Shown here piece after piece: positions 10,020 to 18,500 of a stretch of DNA of 64,000 nt. This DNA is from JBBQKG01 sp038326655 (GTDB lineage Bacteria; Actinomycetota; Thermoleophilia; Solirubrobacterales; JBBDJG01): NCBI GenBank assembly GCA_038326655.1, contig JBBQKG010000015.1, forward strand, positions 9,004 through 73,003, given 5' to 3'. A program made the position numbers and the translations under genes. The first letter of the stretch is position 1; each line of letters starts with the position of its first letter. The notes beneath the pieces are model-generated. The model made no database searches. It had not been told where the DNA came from and saw nothing but the letters and a program-made list of their open reading frames with translations.

Positions 10020-10247
10020 CTACTTTTCCTCGGAGCCGAGATTTTCCAGGGCGGTCTCGACCTCAGCGCGGCTTCCGGCCGCCTTTTCCTGCTGGATCTC
10101 GAGGTAGACCTCCTTGCGGAACACCGGGATGTTCCTCGGCGCCTGGATCCCGATGCGCACCTTCTCGCCCATAATCGAGAGCACCGAGACCTCGATCTCG
10201 TCGCCGATCATGATGCTCTGGTTCGATTTTCTGGTGAGTACGAGCAA
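10020..10247 (-). CDS. csrA: Carbon storage regulator CsrA
   Basis: CsrA is a small homodimeric RNA-binding protein that represses translation by covering GGA motifs near start codons. The 75-residue sequence has the family's beta-strand pattern: MLVLTRKSNQSIMIGDEI, VRIGIQAPRNIPVFRKEVY, with the RNA-contacting Arg44-type position present in the APRNIPVFRKE loop. The C-terminal 20 residues are an acidic helix. The start is TTG 10247, supported by AGGGAGG 11 bases upstream. In many bacteria csrA sits beside fliW and flagellar genes; neither is seen here. A promoter-like pair is described at 10289-10318. Confidence 0.93.
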   Translation of the reverse strand: MLVLTRKSNQSIMIGDEIEVSVLSIMGEKVRIGIQAPRNIPVFRKEVYLEIQQEKAAGSRAEVETALENLGSEEK

Positions 10248-10288
10248 GTGTTTGAGCGCCTCCCTGCGGTCCCTTTACGCCGAAAACT

Positions 10289-10318
10289 AACTAAACCAGC
10301 ATTCCGGGAACGAATCAA
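10289..10318 (-). promoter_or_regulatory. Possible csrA promoter
   Basis: On the minus strand TTGATT (10313-10318) and TTAGTT (10289-10294) are separated by 18 bases, with the -10 about 40 bases before the csrA TTG. The AT-rich patch stands out from the surrounding GC-rich sequence. Confidence 0.4.
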
Positions 10319-10390
10319 CAAACAGGTAGCGAGCGCACCCGATCTTTCGTGAAACTGATCCCGGTTCCTCTTTCCCCGGGGAGCAACCCG

Positions 10391-10396
10391 TAGAAT
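10391..10396 (+). promoter_or_regulatory. Possible -10 box TAGAAT with a structured leader
   Basis: TAGAAT lies about 90 bases before the TTG at 10489. The leader between them contains CCGGC-AAAAG-GCCGG (10427-10441) and other GC-rich hairpins. No known riboswitch core is recognisable. Confidence 0.35.
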
Positions 10397-10488
10397 CGGG
10401 GTCCCGGGAGGGCCGAACCGGCAAAAGGCCGGCCCCGCCTGACAGTACCGGGTTTTCTCCAAGTTCCCCAACGAACCTGCCAAGAGTC

Positions 10489-11226
10489 TTGAGACGCCAG
10501 CCATCCCTACGCTCGCAGCTGAACCAGATTCGCCTGTGGGTGCGTCAGGGCCGCACGGACGCGTGGATCGCGCACAAGCTCGACGTCTCGAGCGAGCAGC
10601 TCGAGCGATTCAAGCGAGACCACGACCTCGAGGGGGACGGCGCGGCCGTCGCCCCTCCGGCCGACCCCCTGTCCGTGCCGCCCCCCGAGCCCGAGAGCTA
10701 CATGTCGGCCGAGGACGACGAGGACGAGGAGGAGGAGCCCGAAGAGGTCGAGAAGGCCGAAGAGGTGACGCGCCCCCGGCCGCAGAGACGGCGTCGCGAA
10801 CCGCGCAGCCGCGATCGTGACGGCGGCCAGCGCCAAACGAGCGATCGTGACGGCGGCCAGCGCGAGACGAGCGGGCGCGACGGCGGCGAGCGTGCCGGCG
10901 GCCGGCCGCCGCGGGCGGAGGAGGGCGACGAGGACAGCGATCAGCCGCGCCGCAGCAGGCGCCGGGGCCGCCGCGGCGGCCGCCGCAGGCGCCGTCCCAG
11001 CACCTATGAGGCGACCTTCGACCACGGCGAGGACGGTTACGGGCTGTGGCTCGACCCGGCGGTCGTGGACAACCCGGTGTACGCCCAGCACTGGGCGGGG
11101 CAGCGGGCGGTGATCGTGGTCTTCGATCGTGACACGATCACGATTCGCCGTGCGGGCGCCAACAGCGTTGATGGAGCCGAGGACGCCGAGCCCGAGCCCA
11201 ACGGCGACGGCGACGATCAGGAGTAG
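10489..11226 (+). CDS. Basic/acidic low-complexity protein with N-terminal helix-turn-helix-like region
   Basis: I do not recognise a named family. Residues 1-48 (SLRSQLNQIRLWVRQGRTDA, IAHKLDVSSEQLERFKRDH) look like a small DNA-binding helix-turn-helix. An acidic run (EDDEDEEEEPEEVEKAEE) follows near residue 75. Next comes an Arg-rich middle with three 10-residue repeats of the type SDRDGGQRET, then a cluster of basic residues, and a folded C-terminal part (about residues 170-235) with ATFDHGEDGYGLWLDPAV and VIVVFDRDTITIRRAG. The layout suggests a nucleic-acid-associated protein. The start TTG 10489 is weakly supported. Its end overlaps the convergent gene by 10 bases. Confidence 0.65.
   Translation: MRRQPSLRSQLNQIRLWVRQGRTDAWIAHKLDVSSEQLERFKRDHDLEGDGAAVAPPADPLSVPPPEPESYMSAEDDEDEEEEPEEVEKAEEVTRPRPQRRRREPRSRDRDGGQRQTSDRDGGQRETSGRDGGERAGGRPPRAEEGDEDSDQPRRSRRRGRRGGRRRRRPSTYEATFDHGEDGYGLWLDPAVVDNPVYAQHWAGQRAVIVVFDRDTITIRRAGANSVDGAEDAEPEPNGDGDDQE
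10811..10900 (+). repeat. 30-base tandem repeat, three copies, in frame
   Basis: Units at 10811-10840, 10841-10870 and 10871-10900. The first two differ at only three or four positions, and the third has drifted. The repeat is a multiple of three, so copy changes would alter length but not frame of the encoded RDGGQR-type repeats. Confidence 0.85.
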
Positions 11227-11567
11227 CGGGCCCTTCCGCCGGCGAAGTCGGTGGCCTCGCGCATGTACAGGTAGAACGCGGCGTCGGCGGCGACGCTCGG
11301 GTCCCACCGGGCGACGTCATGGGGCATTCCCCGCATCGTGACCTCGAGCGTCCAGTCCGCGCCCTGCCGGTAGAGCGCCGCCAATTCGGCCACGGAGAAG
11401 GCCGACCCCAGGCGCTTGCGCAACTCGTCCTGGAGCGCGACCACGGACCTGCCGAGCGCGCGGTAGAGAGCGGGCTCGGAGCGCGTCTGCTCGAGCCTGC
11501 GGTAGCCGTCCTCCCACTGGAGGACGGCGTTCTCGGTCTCGGGGGTCGGCTCGGGGGCGCGGTGCAC
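11217..11567 (-). CDS. Small protein of unknown function
   Basis: A 116-residue soluble protein that I do not recognise. It is helical, with a conserved-looking core: VLQWEDGYRRLEQ, VVALQDELRKRLGSAFSVAE, LAALYRQGADW and the C-terminal AAFYLYMREATDFAGG. The GTG at 11567 is supported by a TAGCTT -10 box 7 bases upstream, which gives a leaderless message. It is convergent with the preceding gene (10-base overlap) and lies just downstream of ftsB on the same strand. Confidence 0.68.
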   Translation of the reverse strand: MHRAPEPTPETENAVLQWEDGYRRLEQTRSEPALYRALGRSVVALQDELRKRLGSAFSVAELAALYRQGADWTLEVTMRGMPHDVARWDPSVAADAAFYLYMREATDFAGGRARYS

Positions 11568-11574
11568 CGGGCCG

Positions 11575-11580
11575 AAGCTA
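11575..11580 (-). promoter_or_regulatory. -10 box TAGCTT, leaderless start
   Basis: TAGCTT on the minus strand ends 7 bases before GTG 11567. Confidence 0.5.
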
Positions 11581-11591
11581 GCAGTTGGTGC

Positions 11592-11966
11592 TCACCTGCT
11601 CTTCGGCAGCCCGCGCACCACGTAGACGCGCTCGCCGGGCCTGGCCATCCCGCGCTGGCGGGCGCGCAGCTCGATCTGCTGCGGGTCCTTCAGCAGCTGG
11701 GCCTGCCGGCGAAGGCGAGCGTTGTCGTCACGGAGCTGCGTGACCTCGGTGCGCGTCTTCCGGGCGAGCTGCCACGAGTGGACGTAATCGGTGGCGCGAC
11801 CGAGGAACGACATCACGACCCCGACCAGCACGACCAGCAGCATCGTCCTGGCGACGCGGTCCCAACGGATCGCCTGGGCACGGCGGCGGACGGGCGCCGG
11901 GCGCCTGCGCCCACGCGGCGAGGAGCGAGGCTTCGGGCGCGCAGCGGCTTGGGCGCGGGCGGCCAT
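11592..11966 (-). CDS. ftsB: FtsB/DivIC-type septum formation initiator
   Basis: Single-pass divisome protein of 124 residues. The N-terminal 35 residues are rich in Arg, Pro and Ala and face the cytoplasm. Residues about 40-57 form the membrane anchor (RTMLLVVLVGVVMSFLG). After that comes a coiled coil (EVTQLRDDNARLRRQAQLL) ending in the family motif DPQQIELRARQRGMARPGE. These proteins link FtsL and FtsQ to septal peptidoglycan synthesis. It is downstream of eno on the same strand, the usual neighbour of divIC in Gram-positive genomes. Confidence 0.88.
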   Translation of the reverse strand: MAARAQAAARPKPRSSPRGRRRPAPVRRRAQAIRWDRVARTMLLVVLVGVVMSFLGRATDYVHSWQLARKTRTEVTQLRDDNARLRRQAQLLKDPQQIELRARQRGMARPGERVYVVRGLPKSR

Positions 11967-12012
11967 CGCCGCCGCTTTCGCCCCGCCGGGGCGATTTCCT
12001 CCTCCCGGCCGA

Positions 12013-13308
12013 TTACGGGGAGCGAGTGGCCTGCGCGCGCGGGAAGGCGCGCAGCCCGGGATATTCCGCGTCGGCGCCCAGCTCCTGCTCGATCCGCAAC
12101 AGCTGGTTGTACTTGGCGACCCTGTCCGAGCGACATGGAGCGCCGGTCTTGATCTGCCCGCAGCCGGTCGCGACCGCGAGGTCGGCGATCGTGACGTCCT
12201 CCGTCTCGCCGGAGCGGTGCGACATCACGGCGGCGTAGCCGGCCTCACGCGCGACGCGCATCGCGTCGAGCGTCTCGGTGAGCGTCCCGATCTGGTTGAC
12301 CTTCACGAGGATCGCGTTCGCCACGCCCTCCTGGATGGCGCGCTGGAGCCGCTCGGTGTTCGTCACGAGCAGGTCGTCGCCGACCAGCTGGACGCGGTCG
12401 CCGAGCCGCTCCGTCAGGATCTTCCACCCGCTCCAGTCCTCCTCGGCCATGCCGTCCTCGATCGAGAGGATCGGATAGCGGTCGGCGAGGTCGGCCCAGT
12501 ACGCCGTGAGCTCGGCGGCGTCCAGCGTGCGGCCCTCGTGCTCGAGCACGTAGCGGCCATCGGACCACAGCTCGCTGGTCGCGGGGTCGAGCGCGATTTC
12601 GACGTCGGTGCCCGGCTCGAAGCCTGCCGCGCGGATGCCCTCGACCAGCACTTCCAGCGCACTCTCGTTGGAGTCGAGGTCCGGTGCGAACCCGCCCTCG
12701 TCGCCAACCGCCGTGCCGAGCCCCTGCTCGCGAAGCCAGCCCTTCAAAGCGTGGAACACCTCGGTTCCCATCCGCAGCGCGTCGGCGAACCGGTCCGCGC
12801 CGACCGGCACCACCATGAACTCCTGGAAGTCGACGCGGTTGTCAGCATGCGCGCCGCCGTTCAGCACGTTCATCATCGGCACGGGGAGCACGTGTGCCTG
12901 CTCGCCGCCGAGGTAGCGATAGAGCGGGACGCCCTCCTCGTTGGCGGCGGCTTTCGCGACCGCGAGCGAGACGCCGAGGATCGCGTTCGCGCCCAGCCGG
13001 GCCTTGTTCGGTGTGCCGTCGAGCTCGATCAGGATGCGGTCCACCGCCGCCTGGTCCTGCGCATCGAGCCCGGTGACCGCCTTCGCGATCTCCCCGTTCA
13101 CGTGAGCGACCGCCTGCCCGACGCCCTTTCCGCCCCAGGCGGCGCCGCCGTCGCGAAGCTCGACGGCCTCGAACTCCCCGGTCGAGGCGCCCGAGGGCAC
13201 CGCGGCGCGACCGTGGCTGCCGGAGCCCAGCCAGACGTCGACCTCGACCGTCGGGTTGCCCCGCGAGTCGAGGATCTGCAGTGCCTGAACCGCGCGAATC
13301 TTGCTCAC
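12013..13308 (-). CDS. eno: Enolase
   Basis: Glycolytic enolase converting 2-phosphoglycerate to phosphoenolpyruvate, 431 residues, full length. The N-terminal ILDSRGNPTVEV and PSGASTGEFEAVELRD loops, the metal ligands in LSIEDGMAE, and the signature LVKVNQIGTLTET with the catalytic Lys, followed by SHRSGETED, are all visible. The start is GTG 13308, and the stop of mazG overlaps it (ACGTGA), so eno is translationally coupled to mazG. ftsB follows 46 bases downstream. Confidence 0.98.
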   Translation of the reverse strand: MSKIRAVQALQILDSRGNPTVEVDVWLGSGSHGRAAVPSGASTGEFEAVELRDGGAAWGGKGVGQAVAHVNGEIAKAVTGLDAQDQAAVDRILIELDGTPNKARLGANAILGVSLAVAKAAANEEGVPLYRYLGGEQAHVLPVPMMNVLNGGAHADNRVDFQEFMVVPVGADRFADALRMGTEVFHALKGWLREQGLGTAVGDEGGFAPDLDSNESALEVLVEGIRAAGFEPGTDVEIALDPATSELWSDGRYVLEHEGRTLDAAELTAYWADLADRYPILSIEDGMAEEDWSGWKILTERLGDRVQLVGDDLLVTNTERLQRAIQEGVANAILVKVNQIGTLTETLDAMRVAREAGYAAVMSHRSGETEDVTIADLAVATGCGQIKTGAPCRSDRVAKYNQLLRIEQELGADAEYPGLRAFPRAQATRSP

Positions 13309-14021
13309 GTGCCACCTTCGACACGCTGACGGAACGCCTCGGCGCAGCGGCGGAGCGCGGTCTCGGGATCTACGTCGACGGTCGCGGAAAGCTCGACGCA
13401 GGCAAACAGGAGGGCGCCGATACGGTCATAGAGCGCGTCGCGCTCGGCCTCTTTTTCCGCGATCGTGCGCTCGGCCTCCCCGACGGCGCGGGCGATGCTC
13501 GCGAGCGCCTCCCAGGGGCTCGGCTCGGTGCGCGTCGCGCGGCGCAGCAGCTTGCGCGCATGGAGCAGCGCGGGCAGGTTTTCCGGCAGGCTGCCGAACG
13601 GCTCCCCGGCAGGGGACTCCCCCTGCTTGATCGCATCCCAGTTCTGCCGGACCTCCGATGCGGTCCGCGCCTGGGTCGGAAGCTCTTCGAGCGCCCGTGC
13701 GTCGTCTCCGAACACGTGGGGATGGCGCCGCACCAGCTTGTCGGTCGTTCCCCGGGCCACGCGGCCGAGGTCGCCCTTGCCGCGCTCCTCCAGCAGCAGC
13801 GCAAGGAAGCACACCTGGAACAGCACGTCGCCGAGCTCGTCGAGCAGCTTCGCGTCGTCGCCGGCGTGCGCGGCGTCAGCGAGCTCGTAGGCCTCTTCGA
13901 TCGTATGCGGAACGATGCTGCGCTCGTCCTGCTCCCGGTCCCACGGGCATTCCCGGCGCAGCCGGCGCGTGACTGAGTCCAGCTCGAGCAGGGCCTCGCC
14001 GAAGTCGCCCGCGGCGGCCAG
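13305..14021 (-). CDS. mazG: Nucleoside triphosphate pyrophosphohydrolase MazG; start uncertain
   Basis: MazG hydrolyses nucleoside triphosphates to monophosphates and pyrophosphate. The CPWDREQ signature, the EEAYELADAA helix and the metal-binding ELGDVLFQV (EExxE-type helices, repeated in the C-terminal half) are clear over about 235 residues. There is no ATG, GTG or TTG in frame between the prsA stop (14024-14026) and CPWDREQ. I place the start at a CTG at 14021, which directly follows the prsA stop. The alternative is an initiation codon further upstream inside the prsA tail, giving an extra Arg/Ala-rich leader. It overlaps eno by three bases. Confidence 0.85.
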   Translation of the reverse strand: MAAAGDFGEALLELDSVTRRLRRECPWDREQDERSIVPHTIEEAYELADAAHAGDDAKLLDELGDVLFQVCFLALLLEERGKGDLGRVARGTTDKLVRRHPHVFGDDARALEELPTQARTASEVRQNWDAIKQGESPAGEPFGSLPENLPALLHARKLLRRATRTEPSPWEALASIARAVGEAERTIAEKEAERDALYDRIGALLFACVELSATVDVDPETALRRCAEAFRQRVEGGT

Positions 14022-14023
14022 CC

Positions 14024-15460
14024 CTACGGTCCGCCGCTCGCGCCGCCGCCTTGCTGCTGCTGCTGCTGTTGTTGCGGTTGCTGCTGCTGCTGCTGCTGCT
14101 GCTGAGCGCCGCCCGCTGCACCGCCAGCCGCGCCGCCGGGGCTGATCGCCCCACCGGGGAGCCCGGGCGGAAGCCCGCCCGCGCCCTTCTGGGGCGCGCC
14201 GCCGAGCGCGAGCGCCGCGGTCTGAGTCGCGCCGCCCCCTGCCGCGAGCCCACCGAGCCCACCGCCGCCGCCAAGCGCCTGCTGCTGGTCCTTCTGACCG
14301 ATCACCGGGCTGCCTCCCGGCGTGCCGACGAGGGGTGCACCGGTGCCGTCGATCGCCGGCGGAGCGGCGTGATTCGCGCCTGGGATTGGCTTCTTCTGTC
14401 CCGGCGCCGTCGGCGCCGGGGCGCTCTGCGTCTCCTCGCGGCCGTTGCGGCAGTCGGGGATCACGTACTTGGGGGCGCAGTCCGTCTTCGAGCGCCAATC
14501 CTGGCGGAAGTTGGTCGCGAACCGGTCGAGCTTCTTCTGTTGGCTCTGCGAGATCAGGAGCTGCTTGATGCCCGCGGTCGAAGCCTGAAGGCTCTGCGTG
14601 GAGCCCGGGGTCACTTTCGTCACCCGGAATACGTAGTAGCCGGCGCCGGTCTTGATCGGGCCCTCGACGTTCCCCTTCGCCGCGGAGAAGATCGCGGCGT
14701 CGAATGCCGGGTCCTGCTGCCCCTTGGTGACGCCGAGCAGCTTGCCCCCCTGGTTCTTGGAAGCCGGGTCGGTCGAGAGCTTCTTCGCGACCTGAGCCCA
14801 CGGCGCGCCGGATGCGACCTGTTGCTTGCCCTGGTTTGCCTTGCCCTGGTTCTTGTTGAGGATCACCTGCAGGTCACGGCGCTCCGGCTGGCTGAACTGC
14901 TGCTTGTTCTTGTCGTAGTAGTCCTTGATGGAGCCGGTGCTCACGTTCGCGGTGCCCTTCGTGACGTCCTCGCGGATCTTGTTCGAGAGCACGTCGAGCT
15001 GCACGCGGAAGATCAGGTCCTCGACCGTCTGCCCGGACGTCTGAAGGAAGCGCTGGTAGGCCTTCTCGTTCGGGAACGACTGCTTCTTGGTCTGCTTGAA
15101 GCGGTCCTGGATCTCGGTGGGTGTGGCCGAGAGGCCGCGCGCCTTTGCTTCGCCGGCGATCCAGTCGGAGGACACGAGGAACTGCATCACCTGCTTCTTC
15201 AGCGCCTTGCCCTGCGTGCTGTCCAGCGAAGGCGGCGGCTTCGCCTTCTTCTGGCCCGGCTGCGGCTGCTTGGAGACGACCAGATACCAGTGGTTGAACG
15301 TCGACTTGGAGATCGAGCCGACATCGTCGATCTTCGCGGCGTCCTTCTTGGTGTCGACGCCGCCGAACGACGACAGGACGCCGGCGATCGCGATCACGAC
15401 CACGATCACTCCGACGATCGCGAGAATTCCTGTCCGGGTAAGTGTGTCGCCTCTGCGCAT
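14024..15460 (-). CDS. prsA: PrsA/SurA-type peptidyl-prolyl isomerase with polyglutamine tail
   Basis: Exported foldase of 478 residues. A membrane anchor occupies residues 12-30 (ILAIVGVIVVVIAIAGVLS). A SurA-type helical chaperone region follows with the IQDRFKQTKKQSFPNEKAYQ segment, then a parvulin domain (PERRDLQVILNK, LGVTKGQQDPAFDAAIFSA, GYYVFRVTKV). The last 150 residues are low complexity: Gly/Pro/Ala-rich, then nine Gln, Pro, eight Gln, and GGGASGGP. ATG 15460 has GAGGAG upstream. A TATAGT -10 at 15506-15511 gives a leader of about 40 bases. The CAG-type tract is described separately. The gene lies between mfd and mazG. Confidence 0.88.
   Translation of the reverse strand: MRRGDTLTRTGILAIVGVIVVVIAIAGVLSSFGGVDTKKDAAKIDDVGSISKSTFNHWYLVVSKQPQPGQKKAKPPPSLDSTQGKALKKQVMQFLVSSDWIAGEAKARGLSATPTEIQDRFKQTKKQSFPNEKAYQRFLQTSGQTVEDLIFRVQLDVLSNKIREDVTKGTANVSTGSIKDYYDKNKQQFSQPERRDLQVILNKNQGKANQGKQQVASGAPWAQVAKKLSTDPASKNQGGKLLGVTKGQQDPAFDAAIFSAAKGNVEGPIKTGAGYYVFRVTKVTPGSTQSLQASTAGIKQLLISQSQQKKLDRFATNFRQDWRSKTDCAPKYVIPDCRNGREETQSAPAPTAPGQKKPIPGANHAAPPAIDGTGAPLVGTPGGSPVIGQKDQQQALGGGGGLGGLAAGGGATQTAALALGGAPQKGAGGLPPGLPGGAISPGGAAGGAAGGAQQQQQQQQQPQQQQQQQQGGGASGGP
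14051..14104 (-). repeat. CAG/CAA trinucleotide tract encoding Q9-P-Q8
   Basis: Eighteen codons in a row, of which 17 read CAG or CAA, broken once by CCG. The longest pure run is eight CAG. Slippage would change tail length of the foldase without shifting the frame. Confidence 0.95.
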
Positions 15461-15505
15461 CGAGTCACTCCTCGCGGGTATTGGGGGAGGGCGGCCCGCG
15501 GCGGA

Positions 15506-15511
15506 ACTATA
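15506..15511 (-). promoter_or_regulatory. -10 box TATAGT for prsA
   Basis: TATAGT on the minus strand, 45 bases before ATG 15460, in the gap between mfd and prsA. It suggests that the prsA-mazG-eno group has its own promoter. Confidence 0.45.
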
Positions 15512-15528
15512 GCGACGGCGGCCCGCCG

Positions 15529-18500
15529 CTATGCCGCCTCCACGAGCGTCGCCTTCACCCGTTCAAGGGCATCGGCTGCCTGCAGCACGGCGCGCAGGCG
15601 CTCTGCCTCCCGATCCGGCATGCCGACCCGCAGCGTCCGCTTGAGCGACTCGTACAGGACTTCGCCGAGCTCCGCGCGCAGCGCCTTTGCCTGGGAGGAG
15701 TCGAGTTCGACCGGGGCGATCACCAGCCGGTCGGACCGAAGCTCCGCCGTGCGAGCGCCCGCGCGGCCGAGCTTGATGCGCGCTTCCTGCAGCCTGAGGA
15801 GGCTCTCGACCGGCTCCGGCACGGGCCCGAAGCGGTCCTCGAGCTCCTCCTGGAGCGCGGCCAGCGCGGCTGGCTCGCGCGCCGCCGCGATCCGCCGGTG
15901 CACGTCGATCTTCGCGACCTCGTACGGGATGTACTCCGCCGGTACGTAGGCGTCCACCGGGACGTCGAGCCGCACCGGCTCCCAGAGGTCTTCCTCGGCG
16001 CCTTCGCCGCCCTGCTGTGCGACCTGTACCGCCTCGTCGAGCATCCGGCAGTAGAGCTCGAATCCGACCGCGGCGACGTGCCCGGACTGCTCGCTTCCGA
16101 GCAGGTTGCCGGCGCCGCGGATCTCGAGGTCTCGCATCGCGATCTTGAATCCCGAGCCGAGCTCCGTGTAGTCGGACAGCGTCGACAGGCGCGCGGCGGC
16201 CTCGTGCGTGAGCGCGTCCGCGGATGGATAGAGCAGATACGCGTATGCGCGCTCGCGTGAGCGTCCGACCCGGCCGCGGATCTGGTAGAGCTGGGCAAGC
16301 CCGAGCCGGTCGGCGCGCTCGACGATCAGCGTGTTGGCGCTCGGGATGTCGAGGCCAGACTCGATGATCGTGGTGGAGACCAGCACCTGGTCCGAGCCGC
16401 GCAGGAAGTCGAGCATCGCCTGCTCGAGCGTCGAAGCCTCCATCTGTCCGTGGGCGACCGCCACGCGGGCGGCAGGCACGATCGCGCGGATCCGCTCGGC
16501 CGCCTCGTCGATCGTCTCGACCCGGTCGTGCAGGTAGAAGACCTGCCCGCCGCGCTGGAGCTCGCGCTCGATCGCACCGCGCACCAGGTCGTCGTCGTAC
16601 TCGCCCACATAGGTGTGGATCGGGCGCCGCCCCTCGGGCGGCGTCTCGATCACGGAGATGTCGCGGAGTCCGGCGAGCGACATCTGGAGCGTGCGCGGAA
16701 TCGGCGTCGCGGACAGCGCGAGCACGTCGACGCTCAGGCGCAGCTGGCGCAGGCGCTCCTTCTGCTTCACCCCGAAGCGCTGCTCCTCGTCCACGATCAC
16801 GAGGCCGAGGTCCTTGGGCTGCACGTCGCGCGAGAACAGCCGGTGGGTGCCGATCAGGATGTCGACCTTGCCCGCGGCGAAGTCGCGAATCACCGCGCGC
16901 TGCTCCTTCGGCGAGCGGAAGCGCGAGAGCAGCTCGATCCGGAACGGGTAGTCCCGCAGGCGCTCCGAGAACGTGCCGAAGTGCTGCTGGGCGAGGATCG
17001 TGGTCGGCGCCAGCACGAGCGTCTGGCGCTCGTCGCTGGCCGCCTTGAACGCCGCGCGCAGGGCGACCTCCGTCTTGCCGTAGCCGACGTCGCCGCAGAT
17101 CAGGCGATCCATCGGGCGCTCTGCCTCCATGTCGGCCTTAGTCTGCTCGATCGCGTCGAGCTGGTCGTCCGTCTCGCGGTAGGGGAAAGCCTGCTCGAAC
17201 TCGAGCTGCCACTCGGAGTCCTCGTGGAAACCGTGGCCATGCCGGTGCTTGCGCTCGGCGTAGATCGTGAGGAGCTCGCCCGCGAGCTCCTCGGCGGCGC
17301 GCCGCGCCCGCGCCTTCATGTTGTCCCAGCTCTTCGACCCGAGCTTCGAGAGCGGCGGCGCGTGGCCGTCCGCGCCGACGTAGCGGCTCAGCTTGTCGAG
17401 CTGGTCCGTCGGGACGAAGACGCGGTCGCCGTCCCGGTACTCGAGCTCGAGGTAATCGCGCGTGACGTTCGCGACCGTCTTGGTGTCGAACCCGGTGAAG
17501 CGGCCGATGCCGTGATCGACGTGCACGACGATGTCCCCCGCGCGCAGGTCCGTGAACGCGGCGAGCACGCGGCCCGGCCGGGTGTCCGGGCGCTCCGCGC
17601 GCCGCCGCCGCAGCAGGCGGTGATCGGGCAGCACGGCGAGCTTGAGCTGCGGTGCGATGAAGCCCTCGCGAAGCCGGGCGACCGCAAACCAGAGCGCGCC
17701 TTCGTCCTTCCCGACGGAAGGACCGGAGCCGTCCACGAAAGCGGGGTGGAGGCGCGCCATGTTGTACGCCGCGCGGTCGGCCTCACCGCGGTGCTCCCAC
17801 GCCACGAGCGTCGAGTAGCCGCCGCGAACCAGCTTCTCCAGCTCGGGCTCGGCCTCGCGGATCGAGCGCGCGGCGCCGTCCGCGGCCTGCGCGCGGAATT
17901 GGTGCGGCTGGTCCTGCGAGACGGTCGAGAAGCTGACCGCGGCACGGCGGTCGAGCGTGGCCTGGACCTCCTCCGGAGGCAGGTACAGGTGGTGGGCGTC
18001 GTCGGAATGGAAGCTGGTCGTGACGTCGTGCCAGTGGTCTGCAAGCCCGGGGCGGATCTCCTCACCGGCTGCGACGACCACCGCGGCCTCGTCCGGGACG
18101 AGGTCGAGGAACGACCGGAACTGTCCCACCGGCAGGATCTCGGCCACGTCGGGGCGCTCACCGCGCTCCTCACTGGCGGCCAGCTCGGCCAGCTCTCGGT
18201 ACTCGGCCCCGAGCTCGGCGGCGGGCGCGATCTCGACCCTGTCCGCTTCCGCCAGCGAGCGCTGTGTGAAGGTCGAGAACCAGCGCAGCGATTCGACCTC
18301 GTCGCCGAACAGCTCGACCCGCACGGCGCGCTCCTCCGTCGCGGGATAGATGTCGAGGATGCCGCCGCGCACCGCGAACTGGCCGCGGTCGAAGACCTGC
18401 TCCTCGCGTTCGTAGCCACACTCGACGAGCCGCTCCAGCGCGTCGCCGAGGTCGAGCTCCTCGCCCACTTCGAGCGTGAAGCCGTGCGGGCGAAGATCCG

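Noticed and set aside
10400..10488. Possible riboswitch in the structured leader before 10489
   Set aside because: GC-rich hairpins are present, but no conserved core of the cyclic di-GMP, glycine, cobalamin, SAM or ydaO classes matches.
14051..14104. CRISPR-like repeat array
   Set aside because: It is a coding CAG trinucleotide tract with no spacers.
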